This document shows, piece after piece, positions 20,980 through 33,021 of a DNA stretch of 64,000 bases (positions within the stretch are counted from its first letter, which is position 1; each line of letters begins with the position of its first letter). The translations under genes were made by a program, and so were the position numbers. This DNA is from Verticillium longisporum. Lineage: Eukaryota > Ascomycota > Sordariomycetes > Glomerellales > Plectosphaerellaceae. The notes beneath the pieces were generated by a model. It saw nothing but the letters and a program-made list of their open reading frames with translations. It was not told the DNA's origin and did no database searches. The DNA is taken from NCBI GenBank assembly GCA_019188255.1, contig JAETXT010000003.1, forward strand, positions 3,658,001 through 3,722,000, read 5' to 3'.

Positions 20980-23754
20980 GAAAGAGACCCTGCCCAAGCG
21001 GACAAACTCCAGATCTCGGCTCGATGCGGTTAGCGCGAGGGCGATGCCGCGTGGATGCCGTCTGGGATGCTGATCTGTGGTCTCGACAGTACTTTGGACG
21101 CGCCTACCCCCCCCCCCCCTTCCCCCAAAATGCCCCGACCCGACTCTCTGACTACTGCGGCTCTCTGGCTGGTCTGTTCGTTTCGTTCGGCGGGGCGACC
21201 AACTCTCAGCTGGCCTTTGTCATGAATGCCGTCCCTGAATGTGGACAACGAAATGGAAAAAAGAACTATGTGGAGGCAGGTTGCAAGCAACATCGCAAGA
21301 ATGAAAGAGCAAAAGCTTCCGGGTTTATTGTTCAAAGGGGAAGTGTTGGACTGGTTCCACATCATCGCAAAGAACGACAAGCGAATTTCCACGAGCAGCC
21401 GAGTACGGGCTTCGTCAGCTCTATTCCAAGGTACGCGAGTGTCCAAACATCACAGCCCAACAAGCGAGAGAGGGGGTGGTCATGACAGAAGGGCACCAAG
21501 ACATTGGTCCCTGCTTATTTTTATGCTGCGAGGCAGAGGTTTGAAGGGGAATGGGGGTTTGGGGTGACGTGCTTGGCGCAACGGGAGACGAGACAGCGCC
21601 GTCGTCAGCGAATGGCATTCGAGCGGCGACGAGCGAGCCCAGCTGGCTGTCTCCGGCTGCTGCCAGTCACGGTACCAAGCAGGACAGATGGTTCGTCCCA
21701 AGGCTATATGTGTATGTCCATAGCGAAACGCAGCGCGCGCCCATGTCTCATGCTGACTTGGCGGTTTGCACCCACCTCCGAGTGGGCCAGCGCTCTGCAC
21801 AGCAAACTTTCGATGCGTGCGTCTCCTCCGCCATGTGATGTGGGGTGGCAATCACAGTAGAGCCCGTACTTGTACGCGCAAGCTGTACCCCTTGAGTCCA
21901 GTGGGCACCAACAAGAAAAAAAGGTCGCACAAGGCTGCGCGCTAGTCATGTCCGCCCGGCACGCGGCAGACATGGGAGATGAGTTGCTGGCAGACGACGT
22001 GTCATTCGTTTTCGCACGACAGGCTACGCGACGGCTATCGGCTGTGTCTTGCAAGCCTCGTTGCCGGATGTCTTCGGATGCTTGTGAGCAAGAGAGTCAG
22101 GTAGCGAGGGTCCCTAGCGCGACGAGTTTATGAGCTGAACTTCTGCCTTTTCCACCCCTGTTGTCAAAGATCTGGAGGCAGTAGGCGATAGTGTTACAAC
22201 GTGGAGGATCCAGAATCGAGTAGCAGCAATACTGAATCGGTGCTTTCTGAGCATGGGTAGCGCCGGGCCAAGTCGGACGGCATGTCACAGCGCCTCCCTC
22301 GAGGGTTTTCTTCGTCGCAAACAAGTCAGATTGTGCTTCGGCACTCGAGAGCATCTGTATCATCAGTACGCCATGCGAATTGGGCGCAGGAAATTCTCCA
22401 TGAAGATTCCTCGACAGAGGCGGAATATTGATGGCCAAACCGCCTCAGACCGGGCAACTGTCAGGATCGTGATGCGAAAGCCATCATGTCGTACGATTGA
22501 AGCAGGGGGGGCAATCTATTTTCCCTCTCGTGGCCAAGCAGGCTATAGTGTCTTGGTGTTGGACGTGACTGATTAAGGGTCCAAGTCCAGCACAGCAGTG
22601 GCCTGCACGGCATCACGGCACCACGGCACCGCGGCATCTCGGATCCAGTGTAGGGACCTGGCAAGAAGAGGGGGGAGAAAAATCAAACAAAATCGGGCTA
22701 GCTAGGTGATCACACCCTAAGAAGAGGCGGTCTAGATTAGCACTGTCGCGGAGGCTGAATGGATTGCCATGGGTGGGGTCGTAACAGAAGGGGTAATCGT
22801 GAGGGCGATATCGACAATCACAACGGAGAGGCAAAAAAAAGGAAAACATGTCGATCGCACATGGCGAGAAACGAATGGGTTTGAGGCGGCGGTCCAAGAA
22901 AGAGGTACTCAGGATTCCAGATCCACAGGACGCGTCCGACATCATCTGAAGGGGTGGCCGAGAAGGTGTGCTGAGCCACAGCAAGGTAGCCCCTCTTGGG
23001 GCCTCCGGGCCTCTGGCTCACAGGCTGTGTCTTGGTTGTCGGTACCTGTCTGGTCAGCAACGCTGCTCATGGCCACAATTGGAAACAGCCACCTGCGCCT
23101 CGTCATCGCCCCCTCGGCGGAATCCCCGCCTCGTCTGGAAGTGTGGAAGTGTGCAAGTGCATGCGCATGGCCCTGGTTTCTGGGACAATCCTGTACCACT
23201 GCCAGCGCTACGGGACAGACGATCGAGGAATTGAGACAAAGACAGTTGAGGCCAGATGGTGACTGCCTACGAAAGGGGTTCTCGAAACTAGGTAGGTCAC
23301 CTTGTCGGAGTCGGAGCGATAATGCTGGAGTAGCGTCTACTGGGCATTTCTCTCCTCAGTCGGGGTCCCGTGCCTGTACCTGAACCTTGGCCTCGACGCC
23401 CAGGTACCGACCGAGCTTACGTCCCACCAACAGCCGCCAACATCAAGTGGCTGGGTACCAACCTACTTACCCATCTACGTAGTGGGCTGCGGCTCGGTGA
23501 GGAGAAGCACGAGCACGCCAGGTGCCGTGATGCGACTTGGCCTGCACGTGTGCGCATCCTGCGCAAACTTTCCGTAGGCATGATGCAGCTCATCGACGAA
23601 AGATAATCTGACGGCGAAACAGTATCGATTTTGCATTGTACATATACCGTAAAGTAAAGGAAATGAGACGTCCGGGTTGTGGGGAGGCGCGGCTTCAGAC
23701 GCTTGCGTGGAGGCTCCAGTGTCTGCGTAGACGTCTTGCCCATCGGGACTCGTC

Positions 23755-23794
23755 AGGACTGGCTGGACTCAGGACTGGCTGGACTCAGGACTCG
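23755..23794. repeat. 16-bp direct repeat, two copies plus a partial third
   Basis: AGGACTGGCTGGACTC occurs at 23755-23770 and 23771-23786, followed directly by AGGACTCG. The sequence is intergenic. Confidence 0.85.
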
Positions 23795-24890
23795 TCGGGA
23801 ACCCCAGCTTCAGTGCCGTTTGGCAGGTACAGACGCTCTTCAGTGGCTCTGGCCGGTCGCAACGCACCCGACACCGACGACGCTCTTTCCCTCACTTGCC
23901 CATTGGCAAAGTGGGGCTCCAGCCTGGAGAGATACGTACCCACCTGGCCGTCTGTCTCCACTCTGAGGTCGCAGGCCATCTCCCATTGGCTGTTGCCGCA
24001 CAGCTTACGCGTAAGTTGCACTTGCGGAAGACAGCCCAGAGAGCACCACACGCAGAGGGAGGCAGGCGGGACCCTTCATCAGTGCGTCCCTCTTTATTCC
24101 TTCCCCCTGGTGTCCACTGTTCACAGCCCACTGTCCACCGCCCCAATTCATGTCGCCCTCCTCCCGCTGGCACGTCTGCCATCCGCCTGCCTGCCTGCCT
24201 GCCTGCCCGTCCTTCCACCTTCTACCTACTTGCCTTACAGACACAACACCAGACGCAACCCCCCCTTCCCCTCTTCGTCAACCGCCCACGCAACCACCGG
24301 GTCAAGACAGGAGTACGAGCGCGGCTCAGAAGCATCGAGCCATCACAGCAACTCTTGGACGCCGGATTCGACGAACAACCGCAGCGCGCGTGCACTCGGC
24401 AGCGTCCATCTTGCCGCAAACCTTCGAAGATCTAGGTACCCCGTGCGTGCCTCGAACAACGATCCGCTACGCAGCATCGAAGTCGCGCGATACCCTCAAC
24501 ATTGACAGGGACAAGCACGGCAACGACTCACGACGACGACGACTAGTGATCTACCCCACGACACGCGGCGCATCTTTTCGTCTCGAACTGCATCTTTCCA
24601 CGTCGATAGAACAACCCAATCTCTCGCTCCACCAAAGCCACTGAAGCCTTGACACATACCCCCGTTCTGTGTGGCAACCGAGCCTACGAGTCCCATTCAC
24701 CCCCTCGCTGACGACGACTCTTGGTCCCGACTCACGCATCGCTGACCGGTCCCTTGGTCCCCTCCACATCCCCTTTCGACACTTCATTCATATTCCCCCG
24801 ACCACGACTCAAATCAGAGCACACACAACCTTGCCCTCTCCTCAACTGGATTCGATAGTGGTCTAAACCGCTTCCTCCACTCCACCTACC

Positions 24891-26393
24891 ATGGCTGGCC
24901 GACGCTTCCCGCCCGGCCAGGGCAGTGCGTCGCAGCAGCAACAGCAGCAAACCTCCGAGTATGGCGAGGAATGGGCTCGCGACTTGAGGATCCAATTCGA
25001 AGGCCTACTCCGTGACAAGCGAATGGACGACCTCAGATCGTCCTCATCCCGGCGAGACACCCCTCAACCACGCGAGCGAGCGAGCAGCGCCAACCTGCGC
25101 AGCCCTGCACCGGCCATGTCCAGCCGCCCGACGACATCCTCTGGATCGACGATACCTCCGTCCTATTCTTCCATACGCAATCTTCCCAAGATCCCGACAC
25201 CGCCCGCAGCACACGATCGCGACTCTCAGAAGTTTAGGAATCTCTTGGTCAGCCTCTCCCTGACCCCAACAAAGTACGAAAACCCTGGACTCTTGGATGA
25301 AGCCCTCCAAGTCATTCCACTCGACCAGATCTATGGCGAGGCCGAAGAAGAGCACCAGGTCATGCAGGCCGAGGCCATGAGCCTAGGTGATGGGTCGAGA
25401 GCCACATGGGGCTATCAAGATTGCGTCATCCGAGCACTTCTCAGGTACGTTGGTGATCGATCCCCCCTCTTTACCCCAGGCAAATATTCCTGCCATTGTA
25501 CGGGCTTTTGACTGACTTTGTCTTGAAGGTGGTTCAAGCGTCAATTCTTTACATGGGTCAACAACCCATCTTGCCCTGTCTGCATGTCACCCACTATCGC
25601 ACAGGGCATGACGGCACCGACCCCCGATGAGAGTGCCTGTGGTGCCATGCGAGTCGAACTGTATCGCTGCTCGGCCGGAAACTGCGGGGCCTTTGACCGG
25701 TTTCCCCGGTACGGTGACGTCTGGAGGTTACTGCAGACGCGCCGAGGCCGTGTCGGCGAACGCGCCTATTGCTCCAGCATGCGTTGCAGGGCTGTTGGCG
25801 GCTGTGTCAGCTGGGTGTGGAGCTCCGGGGACCATGTCTGGTCTGAGGACTACTCCGATCTCCAGAAGCGTTGGGTTCACGTCGAAGCCGTAGAGGAGGC
25901 ATGGGATAACCCTCGCCTCTACACAGAAGGCTGGGGCAAGAAGATGTCGTACTGCATCGCCTTCTCCATCGACGGCGCCACCGATGTCACCAGACGCTAC
26001 GTCCGCAAGGCCGACTTTGCCAACGAACGCAACCGATGCCCTGAAGAGGTTCTGCTCTACATCACACAGGAGATTCGAAACATTCGAAGGCAAAACATGG
26101 GCAAGGATGAACGGTTCCGCCTGGAGAAGGAGGACGCACGCGAGGACCGCGAGCTCCGCAACAATGTCATTCGCTCCATCGCCCAGGCCGTCACTGAGCT
26201 CGTTCCTGGCGTTCCCAGCGCACCGAGCTTGCCTGCTGCCCCAGAGCAGAGCCCTCAACGCAGGACCCGCAATGACGAGACGAAACTCCCCGCAGAACAG
26301 CCCGGTCGCCAGACTGGATCGGCCGAATACCTCGCTGCCCGAGGCGAACAGTTCCCTCCACGCGATCCCAACCAGCGCCGCGACCGATCCTGA
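24891..26393 (+). CDS. png1: PNG1-like peptide:N-glycanase with transglutaminase fold, probably catalytically impaired
   Basis: Exons 24891-25444 and 25529-26393 flank an 84-nt intron (GTACGT donor) and encode 472 residues. Png1 removes N-glycans from misfolded glycoproteins in the cytosol during ER-associated degradation. The N-terminus is disordered with a short polyGln run. The core has the zinc-site pairs CPVC and CSAGNCG, then the transglutaminase-type block. The nucleophile Cys is present ([10 protein letters not shown]) and so is the His (DHVWSE), but the position of the catalytic Asp reads Glu ([11 protein letters not shown] versus HVD-x-CE). The usual GEWxNCF context has become GERAYCSS. 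The strongly conserved [20 protein letters not shown] and DVTRRYV blocks are intact. Neurospora PNG1 is reported to be essential for polarity yet enzymatically inactive, so a structural role is likely here too. Confidence 0.9.
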
Positions 26394-28367
26394 GTGGCTA
26401 CTATACTAGCCTCGTCACACACTTTTCACGACTGCCACGTCGAACGGCAGACCATGTCACTAATCTCTTCTGTCTAATCAACTTCACGCCCAAGCGATTC
26501 AGGGCGCCATCATCAAGAACATGCCATCTTCTATGCGACTCATTGCCGGTCGACCGGCCCCATCACCCTCGATCCTTCAATGATACCCCTGTGACCTTTC
26601 GGCTCGGAGTATGGCACTGTATCTACCAGAAATCACTTTCAAGTTTCTTTTGTCAAATCGTGCATTGCGCACGAGAGCGCATACGCACATGTATGCGAAG
26701 GAAGCCAGGACAGAGGAGGAGGCGCTTTTTTTTTTCCGGAGGCAGGCTTGCCAGGCTCATTCTATATACAACCGACACATGGATGGCGGGGAATCGGCGC
26801 GACGTCGACGAGCAGGGAGAGCGCTCGTCCCACGCGCCTGGCGTTCGGGTGGCTTTTTCATCTTCAGTTACTGCATGAGCGACGAATTGGGAATGCCAGC
26901 CGCATTTTTGGAGCTGGATGGACGAAATCACTACACGAGGGGTAGGAAAACGTTGGGACATGACATGACGACATGTTCTGGTCAGTGGTCTGTGATGCAG
27001 TCCACCAAACGGTCGGAGCCTCGTCCCCAATAAACAGTTTAAATTCTACTGTTCTCGACTGTTCATCAACTGTTCATCTACTGTTCGTCAACTGTTCGTC
27101 AACTGTTCAATTGTGCTGCGAGTCCTACTGCATGTCCGCATCTGACGTCAACCACATGTGAGATTCAGGCATCTCCATCCTGCTGATACGAACAGCCCCG
27201 CCAAGCAGCGGCCTTTCTCACTGGGTCCTCTGCAGGTAAGGTACCTACCTAGGTAAGGCAGCTTCTCTGCGACCTCGTCAAGGCCCCCAAGCCACGGCAT
27301 TTCCGCCCTCTCGTCTCCTCTCGCAAAACCGCAGGGCAGACAGACGTCGTCTTTCTGTCTGCAAACCCTCTCTGCGTGGCGCGTTGGGCCCCGTCTTTTT
27401 CCACCTATGATGCGTTTTACAAAGTCCTACACCTCGATTGGTGCGCCGCCAAATTAGCAGCTTTCCATACTAACCCTCCGTCCGGCCCCCTTCGACCATC
27501 GTCGATCTTGGCACGACGCCCGCGATCGACGTGAAAAGGGTCCCTCCTTCCCTTGGCGCTAACGCAGCACCAGTGACACGTGAGATTTGCCAAGACTCCT
27601 TGTATTTGATTGTCCACTGTTCTGTCAGGTGGACTAGGACAAAGTCTCCACCAGGGGTACCATGTAGTGCTCCTCTCGTTGTACCTTTACCAGGCCCGAT
27701 GCCGATGCCGAGGATAACGGCCGAGCAAGAAAGAAAATAACCAGGGGGGGATTAAAAAAGAGGAGTTCGGTACTATGCGGTATTTGGCAAGGGAAGGGGG
27801 AAAAAAGCTGGCGGATGCCGTGCGGCGCTGGTCGCCCGGATGACGAGGGGAGAAGAGTTGGTCACGGCCCTCGCGGGCCAATTGGGAGGCCGGGGCGAAG
27901 GAGGCTGTGCTGCGCGGTTGCGTGGGGCGGCAACGAACGAGAGTGGGAGCAGAGAGCTTGAGGGGCGCGACCAGCGCTCTGTCTTGAGAGACGTAGCGAA
28001 GTGTTTTGGTGTACATGGTACGCCCGGGTTTGAGGATTCTGGGACTTGAGGGAAACCTTCAATTCGGAGTGGCCTGAATCAAGCGGTTGTAAGTGGCGAG
28101 GAGATGTCGAGTCGTGGATACCCTTTTTTCGACTTCACTGGTGGGACCGTAGTGTACACTGTTGGGGGTTTGTTTGGCCTTGTGGACTGTTGATCGACCT
28201 TCTGGTAGCGACTGTTGGACATGATCTTCTTCATTCTACACCATCTTGTCTTTTAGGGATTCGGAGGTTGAAACGAGCACAAACGCGTCGATCTCTCTAC
28301 TGTACTGATGTGGTATGTCTTCATAGGAGCAGGCCTTTATCCTGACCAGGTGCTGGCGGACCGCTTC
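26394..28367. other. Intergenic region of 2 kb with no supportable gene
   Basis: The region holds the 3' flank of PNG1, an 11-bp tandem repeat (27048-27112) and a cluster of palindromic AGGTACCTACCTAGGTAAGG-type sequence at 27235-27260. No open frame has recognisable content. Confidence 0.6.
27048..27112. repeat. 11-bp tandem repeat (ACTGTTCRTCA)n, about six copies
   Basis: Consecutive units start at 27048, 27058, 27069, 27080, 27091 and 27102 with small variation (ATCA, ATCT, GTCA). Confidence 0.9.
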
Positions 28368-31300
28368 TCAATCCCGGTCTTCAGCTTCTTCCCGTCCAGC
28401 TACCAGGACCAACGTCTTCGAGTCAGCAGCAGCTTCGCCTGTATGAAGCAGGAAGGCAACGGCCTTGGCGTGCCCAAACCTGATCGCGTGCATCAATGGC
28501 GTCCTCCCCAGATTGTCAGTCACATCAGCCGACGCGCCTCTCTCGATGAGAAGTTGAGCATTTCCGTGTCACCTCTTGCAGCAGCCCAAGCCACCGCGGT
28601 GTGGCCGTCGTAGTCTGCGCTGTCGATGAGTGCTCCGTGGAGAAGGAGAAGCTCGACCGTGTGAAGGCGCCCCGAGCGAATAGCCTCGGTCTCCAACGTC
28701 ACGGCATCTCCACCCGGGACCGTTCCCGAATCCATCTCTGGAGCTGATGCGTGGGCAAAGCCGATACTGTCAGCCGGCGGGAAAGGTGTAGTGTCTTGCG
28801 GAGAGGACATCTGAGTGGACCCAATGGCTAGGCAGAGGACGTCAAAGTTCGCATGGCCTGCTGCGGCGGTGAACACCAGTGGGGTCTGCGACCAGGCGTT
28901 CCGGGACTCGACATCGGCTCCTCTCTTCAGCAGTCGCTCGACGATGCCGCTGTGGCACGCTGCTGACGCGTAGTGCAGTGGTGTGAGGAGTTTTCTCAGT
29001 TCCGTGGACGCACACTGCCGGGATGGAACAAGTTGTGGACAGTTGGAGTGTTGCGCAGTGGCATCTGCTCCTGAGATCGGATCGTGGACATGTTCCACGA
29101 GCAGGAGATCCACGATCGTCTCGTGACCATTCTCAGCAGCGTATGAAAGTGCGTTTCTCCCATATGCGGACTCGTGATTTAAGTCAGCTCCTCGCTGCGA
29201 CAGCTGGATAGCTATTGCGTGGTGGCCGTTCTCGGCCGCATAAGAAAGTGCGGTTCGACCGTCGATTGACTTGTGGTTGACCTCTGCTCCTGCACTAAGC
29301 AAGTCGGCTGAGATCATATCGTGCCCTAGGCTGGCTGTCAGTGCAAGGGGTGCCTGGTCAAATCTAGACGAAGCAATCGCAGACGCTCCGGCGTTGACCA
29401 ACAATCTGACGACGCCTGAGTGGCCGCCTTCAATGCCACAGGTCAGAGGGCTCAGTCCTCGCCATGGAACGGCGTCTGCTTCTGCTCCGCTCCGCAATAA
29501 TGCTTCAACCATGACGTCTGACCCTTTGGTGGCATAGTAAGCGAGCGCTGACATGTTCGACGTGGAAAAGTCATGATCGCTGTTCTTCACTAGAAGCTCC
29601 GCCAACTCCTCGCACTCCTGATGCTCCTCGGCATGGTCGGGCGCATCAACGCGACCGTGTATCGAATCATGCCGCGCGCTCTTGCTGGCTTCGAGCACTA
29701 ATGCGATGATTTCAGGGTAGCCTGCTCGACAAGCATGGGTCAACGTGCAGATGCCCGAGTCGTCTTTACCCACGGCCAACTGCACATCAATTTCTAGCAG
29801 CATAGCTACCTTCTCTTTGTGATTCAAGATGCAGGCTTCTACCAGATGTGGCGTGCCTGCCCTGAAAACGTTACCACGCTTTGATCGAAGTTTCGGGCTC
29901 CTTGACAGAACCTTCAGAGCAAGAAAGTTTCTGTCACTCAGAAGACGCCGAATGAGGTCATCTACTTTGCTCGAGAAGTCTTGGTAGTGCCATGAGACAG
30001 CCGCGAAAATTTGCAGCAACGTGGAGGATGCGGCCAATAGATCCGATGTAGCTAATAGTGCATTCCCCGCCGCTTTCCGTATGTGAGGTTGAAAGTCGAA
30101 TTCACGCACCTCTCGAACCAGTGGGGACGGTGCGTTGTCGCATTCGCGACGTAAGTCAGGAATGAGATCTTCGAAGCCACAATATGAAGCTTGCATATCG
30201 AGGACTTTCCTCAAGACGTCTCTATTGTCGCGGGCCACGGCTACCATGAGTGGCGAGCCGTATTGATAATGCGCGCCGGAATTGACAAAGCATGCGTGCC
30301 TGGGAGCATGAGTCTGGCCCCAAAAGAGTTCGAGTAGTGCGGGCAGGTTGCCTTCTACCAAAAGACAATCAAGACCACTTTGCTTGTAACGGCGCGTCTG
30401 GCGGCCCAAGATGATGTTGAATAAGCCAAGCCAGTGCTGGAACTGAAAGTCTTCGAGAAATTTGTTCTGCTGAAGCCCTGCCTGCTGGGCCTTTTCCGCA
30501 TGGAGAAAGACGTATTGAACGGCATATCGCAAAAATGGGAAAATGCGCTCGCAAGTTTCTCCTAGAAGCCGGCTCTCAGTAGTAGTATGAGCTACTGGCA
30601 AGTCCTTAGCTAGAAAGTTCGTCATCTCAATCGAGTTGAAGACGTGATCAATATAGTTGGCGCAACATTTTTCAAGTCTTTCCTGACTTCTCCCTTCCAC
30701 TTCATCCTGTACTGAACTGTCAATGTTGATCATGCCATGACTTTCAAGGAAAAACTCTCGAACAGACTCATGAATAAATTGTACGGTTGGCCGTCGGGAT
30801 CGTCTGATTTCTGCAAGACCTTTTGAGGAAGTAATAATAAATCTCTCGATCATATCAAGTGGAATATCCTCTCGATCCCATGCAGCAGACTGGAGGCCCC
30901 CTAATGTGTTTCCATCGCAATGGATAGCAAAGTAAAGCTCTAGAGGGGTCAGCGGTCTTCTGGCGAAAAGAATCCACTGGAGGCAAAGCGCAAGGTGCTC
31001 CAGATTCGTGTTGTTCCTGTCAAGGATGTTTCTGAAAAGATCGTGCAAGTCTCGGGGCAAAACGTCGAGTCGCTTTCTGAGTTCCTGGATGCGACCTTGG
31101 CCGCCAACATGGGCATCATTCAAGATGTGTACAACAAGTACGACCCACATGAAAACACCGGCTGCCTTTTGTTGTACCTCTGAACCAAAGTCTTTCGCTG
31201 CTTGTGACGGACCGAGCTTGAGTTTAGCTTCGATATACTCCTTAATATCCTCGGCATGGCCACTCTGGTTTTCTAGGACAACCTCGATACCTCTCTCCAG

Positions 31301-33021
31301 TGTGATGATGGGATAATGTCTGCTAGAGAAGCATGTGCGCACCTGGCTTCCGAATAGAATAGATTTCTGGCTCATGCGTCTCATGAAGTCGATCATGTCG
31401 TGAACATCAGAATCTTTGCATTCATCTAGGGCATCGATGAAGAACGTAACCGAATGATTTTCCAAGTGTTCAACAGCCGCTTCCAAAAGCTCTTGGAGGA
31501 TACCCACATCCCAGCAATGGCGTTCAGCTGTTCGCCATCGTAGCCTATAGACATGATTGAAGATTGCCCAGAGTGGCGGGATCTCATCCAGAAGTTGAAG
31601 GAGCAGAGATCTGTACATCCCCAGTGTCGACCTCTCTAAATCATCGCCGCTTGCGTTGAAGAAGAATGTAATGATGATTTTCACCGATTCGCTAAGCTGT
31701 GTTCAGTATGCACTCAAAAGCAGATAAGTCGAGACTGACTATAAGCAGGGATGACTCACGAGCTGTTCTTCATTTCAGTACACAGAAACTTCATGATCGT
31801 AGACTTTCCAACACCCGGTTTGCCTTGAATCCAAAGGAAGCCATAATGACGGTCAAACTTGTCAGAGTCGAGCCAATCTAAGTAGGCTTTTCTTTGAAGT
31901 AGCCACCTGCATGTTTTGTCATGTGCTTTTTTGATACTTCCCTGGCGCGCATCTAGCTGCTCGAACGCCAAGGACTGAATCAAGACTTTCTTTTGCTCTT
32001 CCGTGAGATCAGCGGCGTCCGACTCCATAGAAGGACCCGGTGATGTAGCTCGTGTTCGAGCTAAGGCAGCTTCGGCAAGCCTGCGCAGAGCATGCTTGAC
32101 TTTCTGAAATTGCGAATCTTCCAGCTCATTGAAGCGGCACATCTCCATATGGTTGGCATGGATGTGTTGCCTGATCTCCTGAGGTATATCTAGGCACGAC
32201 GAGACGTCTTCGACCACTTTCTTGCCTAGCAATTGAACCGGAAGAGCTTCCTGGAAGGAGTATATCAACCAGTTTTGGCGAATAGCCATTGGCTTGAAAT
32301 GGTCTCTGAGCTCTTCAAGTCGTTCGGAAGAAGGCAGCAGTGTGTCTAGTACCTGAGAATTCGCTGAGATCCGCATCGCTCTAGCGATCGATTGGACAAC
32401 GTGATGCGCCAATCCTCATGGGTCAGCACCTGCATGTGGTGTGCCGAAGAACAAAACCCCTGCTGTTGAGTCGTAAATGTCCTTCAAGAAGGCGCGCTCG
32501 TCAAGGCTCTGAGAGGATGCTTTCAACAACTGCTTCACAACAATACCTCCAAGACTGTGGACAACGAATATAATTGGCCGACCTGGAGGTTGACGCCTGC
32601 CCTCGAGTTCAAATAAAAAGTCCCGAGCGATGGCGTAAACCCCGGACTGGCTTCTCTGCGGGCCGAACGGATGGCTGATTCGCGTATCATACCCATATGT
32701 CAGGACTCTCGCGTCGGGGAGGATAGTGGGCAGCAAATCTCTGGGCCAGCAAACATTGTTCTTTGGCCGTCCTTTCAAGCTATCCAATATGCCTTGAAAC
32801 CTCGAAGACCGAACGTTCTTGGTTCCAGAGCTGGCCTGCTTCTGGTGAGTGTAAGGCGATTGCTGGAGCCAAGTGCGCTCGGGATGGCCGGTAAATCCGT
32901 GGATGAAGACGATACTAGGCTGGTTAGTTTTTACGTGTACAGAAGCTCCCAGGTTGCACATGTGCGTCCGCGTAAGCAACATCCTCGGGGTATCACGAGC
33001 ATCATGGAAGATAAATATCAA
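28368..33021 (-). pseudogene. Decayed NLR-type gene: alpha/beta-hydrolase, NACHT, ankyrin repeats
   Basis: Reading leftward, an alpha/beta-hydrolase (lipase-like) domain comes first, with SIVFIHGFTGHPERTW, nucleophile motif VVHSLGG and FFGTPHAGADP. A NACHT NTPase follows, with Walker A GKPGVGKST (about 31801-31825) and the FFIDALDEC block near 31430. Ankyrin repeats end the protein (about 29750-28400, e.g. GRTALSYAAENGHHAIA). A 68-nt intron (31692-31759, GTGAGT donor) splits the gene just after Walker A. Two lesions are visible. An in-frame TGA at 32416-32418 sits where family members typically have Arg (GADP-stop-GLAHHV). A one-base deletion near 28549-28555 stops the final ankyrin repeat at 28520; the shifted frame continues the repeat (LIERGASADVTDNLGRTPL) to 28368. 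Such proteins form the fungal NLR repertoire tied to heterokaryon incompatibility. The N-terminus before about 32920 is uncertain; an unresolved intron may precede it. Confidence 0.8.

Larger units (their letters stand above)
20113..24890. other. Intergenic region of 4.8 kb with no supportable gene
   Basis: This is the largest gap in the window. Numerous overlapping short frames, including one of 289 codons at 23636-24505, have random-looking Arg/Ser/Pro/Thr-rich translations and no domains. Features include a GACA tetranucleotide run (20959-20979), a C13 run near 21107-21119, a 16-bp direct repeat (23755-23786), CTAGGTA motifs near 23290 and 24433, and a CCTG run near 24187-24207. The last about 600 bp is pyrimidine-rich and is probably the PNG1 promoter and leader. 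Confidence 0.6.

Noticed and set aside
23636..24505. A 289-codon open frame upstream of PNG1
   Set aside because: The translation is random-looking Arg/Ser/Thr/Pro with no motif, and it overlaps tandem repeats and pyrimidine tracts. Length alone is expected in GC-rich spacer DNA.
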